From the NCBI GenBank assembly GCA_017646225.1, contig JAGCMZ010000113.1, forward strand, positions 1-8,838: a DNA stretch of 8,838 nt. The letters are read 5' to 3'. The DNA comes from Paludibacteraceae bacterium (GTDB taxonomy: Bacteria > Bacteroidota > Bacteroidia > Bacteroidales > Paludibacteraceae). The notes below the pieces were generated by a model that was not told the DNA's origin, ran no database searches, and saw only the letters and a list, made by a program, of their open reading frames with translations. This document shows, piece by piece, positions 7,445 through 8,838 of the stretch; the stretch's first letter is position 1, and each line of letters begins with the position of its first letter. A program made the position numbers and the translations under genes.

Positions 7445-8748
7445 TGATACACGACGGTTACATAGCATTGTTTAGGGAAAACGAGGCTTTGTTTCAGCAA
7501 AACCTACCTGTATGGCGCAAGCAAATGCGCAACGATGCAGTGGTAAGTTTGCAGAACCAAAACAAGGCGACTTTTGCCGATGCCTACGCCCTCGATTACG
7601 GCTTGAATCCACAACGTTTGCCATTTAAGGGCAATCCTTTCTCGCTGTTCATGTGCGATATCCCTGGCATCACTACCTATAACTATTTGGTGTTGAACGA
7701 TAGTTTTTACGCCCAACCCAACTTGCCCGCATTGCCTGCAGGAGTGGTTATTTGTAGCCTTGCACAAGCTTTTGTACAACACGCAGACTTGTTGCAACCT
7801 TACATCAGCCAATTAGCCCTTCAAAATCCCGATGTGGCATTGAATCAACTCCTTGCCCAAGACGGTATGTTTCTTTATGTGCCCGATGGTGTGCAATTAG
7901 AGCGCCCCATTCAGCTCGTCAATATGATGTACGGCACGGTAGATATGATGGCAGTTAGCCACAACGTGGCCATTATCGGCGAAAATGCCAAAGCGCAAGT
8001 GTTGGTGTGCGATCATGCTTATGGTTCAGAAGTAAGTTATCTTTCTAACCGTTTAACACAAGTTTTTGTGGGCAAAAACGCCACCTACGAACATTATAAA
8101 CTAGAAAGTTCTTCGGAAAAGACCACCAATGTCTCTACCTTGCAAATTACCCAGCAAGAGGGTAGTCAGGTGCTTTCTAACCTTATCACCTTGGCCAACG
8201 GACAAACCCACAACCGTGTAGAGGTAAACCTTAATGGCAAAGGTGCCCACTTGTCTATCAATGGTTTAGGTTTGGGTCATAATACCGAAAGAATTGAAAA
8301 CCATACATTTATAAATCACAACGTAGACGGTGCTACTAGCAACGAATTATTTAAATACGTATTAGACTATCAAGCCGAATGCGATTTTTACGGATTGATA
8401 AAGGTGTTGCCCGATGCACAGCAAACCCAGGCTTTCCAAATAAACCGAAACTTATGCTTGTCTAAAACGGCGCGCATGTTTACACGTCCTCAATTAGAAA
8501 TTTATGCCGACGATGTAAAATGCAACCACGGTTCTACCGTTGGACAGCTAGACGAGAACGCCTTGTTCTATATGCGTGCTCGTGGTATCGATCCAGACGA
8601 AGCGCGCATGCTGCTTATGTTTGCTTTTGTGCACGATGTGTTAGATAACGTACGCATTGAACCGTTAAAAGACCGCTTGCAATTGCTTATAGAACGTCGT
8701 TTACGTGGCGATAAAACACATTGCAACGGCTGTAAAATTTGTCGATAA
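7444..8748 (+). CDS. sufD: Fe-S cluster assembly protein SufD
   Basis: SufD is the SufB paralogue that pairs with SufB in the SufBC2D scaffold and is thought to help with iron entry. The 434-residue protein has a poorly conserved helical N-terminus (about 1-125), the beta-helix core (about 130-385) and C-terminal helices that bind SufC. Visible family blocks are MFLYVPDGVQLERPI (142-156), FYGLIKVLPDAQQTQAFQ (315-332) and the SufD hallmark YADDVKCNHGSTVGQLDENALFY (354-376), with C360 and H362 in the positions of E. coli C358 and H360. After the last helix (LQLLIERRLRGD) the protein ends in HCNGCKICR (426-434), a CxxCxxC tail absent from E. coli SufD. Start ATG overlaps the sufC stop by one base (TAATG), and the same arrangement is repeated at its own end with sufS, implying translational coupling through the series. 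Confidence 0.96.
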   Translation: MIHDGYIALFRENEALFQQNLPVWRKQMRNDAVVSLQNQNKATFADAYALDYGLNPQRLPFKGNPFSLFMCDIPGITTYNYLVLNDSFYAQPNLPALPAGVVICSLAQAFVQHADLLQPYISQLALQNPDVALNQLLAQDGMFLYVPDGVQLERPIQLVNMMYGTVDMMAVSHNVAIIGENAKAQVLVCDHAYGSEVSYLSNRLTQVFVGKNATYEHYKLESSSEKTTNVSTLQITQQEGSQVLSNLITLANGQTHNRVEVNLNGKGAHLSINGLGLGHNTERIENHTFINHNVDGATSNELFKYVLDYQAECDFYGLIKVLPDAQQTQAFQINRNLCLSKTARMFTRPQLEIYADDVKCNHGSTVGQLDENALFYMRARGIDPDEARMLLMFAFVHDVLDNVRIEPLKDRLQLLIERRLRGDKTHCNGCKICR

Positions 8749-8838
8749 TGGATATTTTAACCAACATAGAAAGCATTCGTGCCGATTTTCCCATTCTAAC
8801 CCAAACCGTACACAACCGTCCGTTGGTGTACCTTGATA
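8748..8838 (+). CDS. sufS: Cysteine desulfurase SufS, N-terminal start (partial)
   Basis: The window holds the first 30 codons, beginning MDILTNIESIRADFPIL and ending RPLVYLD, where it is cut off. IRADFPIL followed by a V..RPLVYLD segment is the usual opening of SufS-type PLP-dependent cysteine desulfurases, which remove sulfur from L-cysteine and pass it as persulfide to SufE/SufU and then SufB. The PLP lysine and active cysteine would be downstream. The ATG overlaps the sufD stop by one base (TAATG). A related group II aminotransferase fold enzyme cannot be excluded from 30 residues alone, but position after sufBCD makes sufS by far the best call. Confidence 0.92.
   Translation, partial: MDILTNIESIRADFPILTQTVHNRPLVYLD

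Overview
The window reads as an ordinary, densely packed chromosomal core region of a member of the Bacteroidota, most likely Bacteroidales. The evidence is: a Bacteroidota-type promoter (TTTG, 20-nt spacer, TAnnTTTG); no strong Shine-Dalgarno sequences ahead of the genes; an NqrF-type gene end; and the gene order rimP-nusA-infB-cvpA-sufB-sufC-sufD-sufS, which I recall as common in that phylum. Species cannot be named from the sequence. All real genes are on the + strand and I see no mobile element, CRISPR array, tRNA, rRNA or sign of recent transfer.

Layout. Positions 1-166 are the 3' end of a probable nqrF (Na+-translocating NADH:quinone reductase subunit F), closed by a strong intrinsic terminator (171-201). 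The only sizeable non-coding stretch (167-283) holds that terminator, a promoter whose upstream TTTG box lies in the terminator's T-tract, and a perfect 9-bp GC-rich hairpin (239-260) that should sit at the very 5' end of the next transcript. From 284 onward the genes are separated by at most 14 nt or overlap: rimP (284-736), nusA (742-1989), infB (2004-4739), a cvpA-family membrane protein with a TTG start (4752-5261), sufB (5245-6690), sufC (6692-7444), sufD (7444-8748) and the first 30 codons of sufS (8748 to the window end).

How it works together. The first half is the conserved translation/transcription module: RimP matures the 30S subunit, NusA controls pausing, termination and antitermination, and IF-2 places initiator tRNA on the ribosome. 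The second half is the SUF iron-sulfur cluster assembly machine: SufS supplies sulfur, and the SufBC2D complex builds the cluster using SufC ATPase activity. No clear promoter or terminator separates the halves, and cvpA overlaps sufB by 17 nt, so one long operon is likely, possibly with internal promoters I could not recognise.

I found no evidence of an undescribed system. The points most worth checking are the leader hairpin in front of rimP-nusA, a weak hairpin covering the cvpA TTG start, a repeated VGKIDL motif in the IF-2 linker, a cysteine-rich CxxCxxC tail on SufD, and the coupling of translation genes to iron-sulfur assembly.
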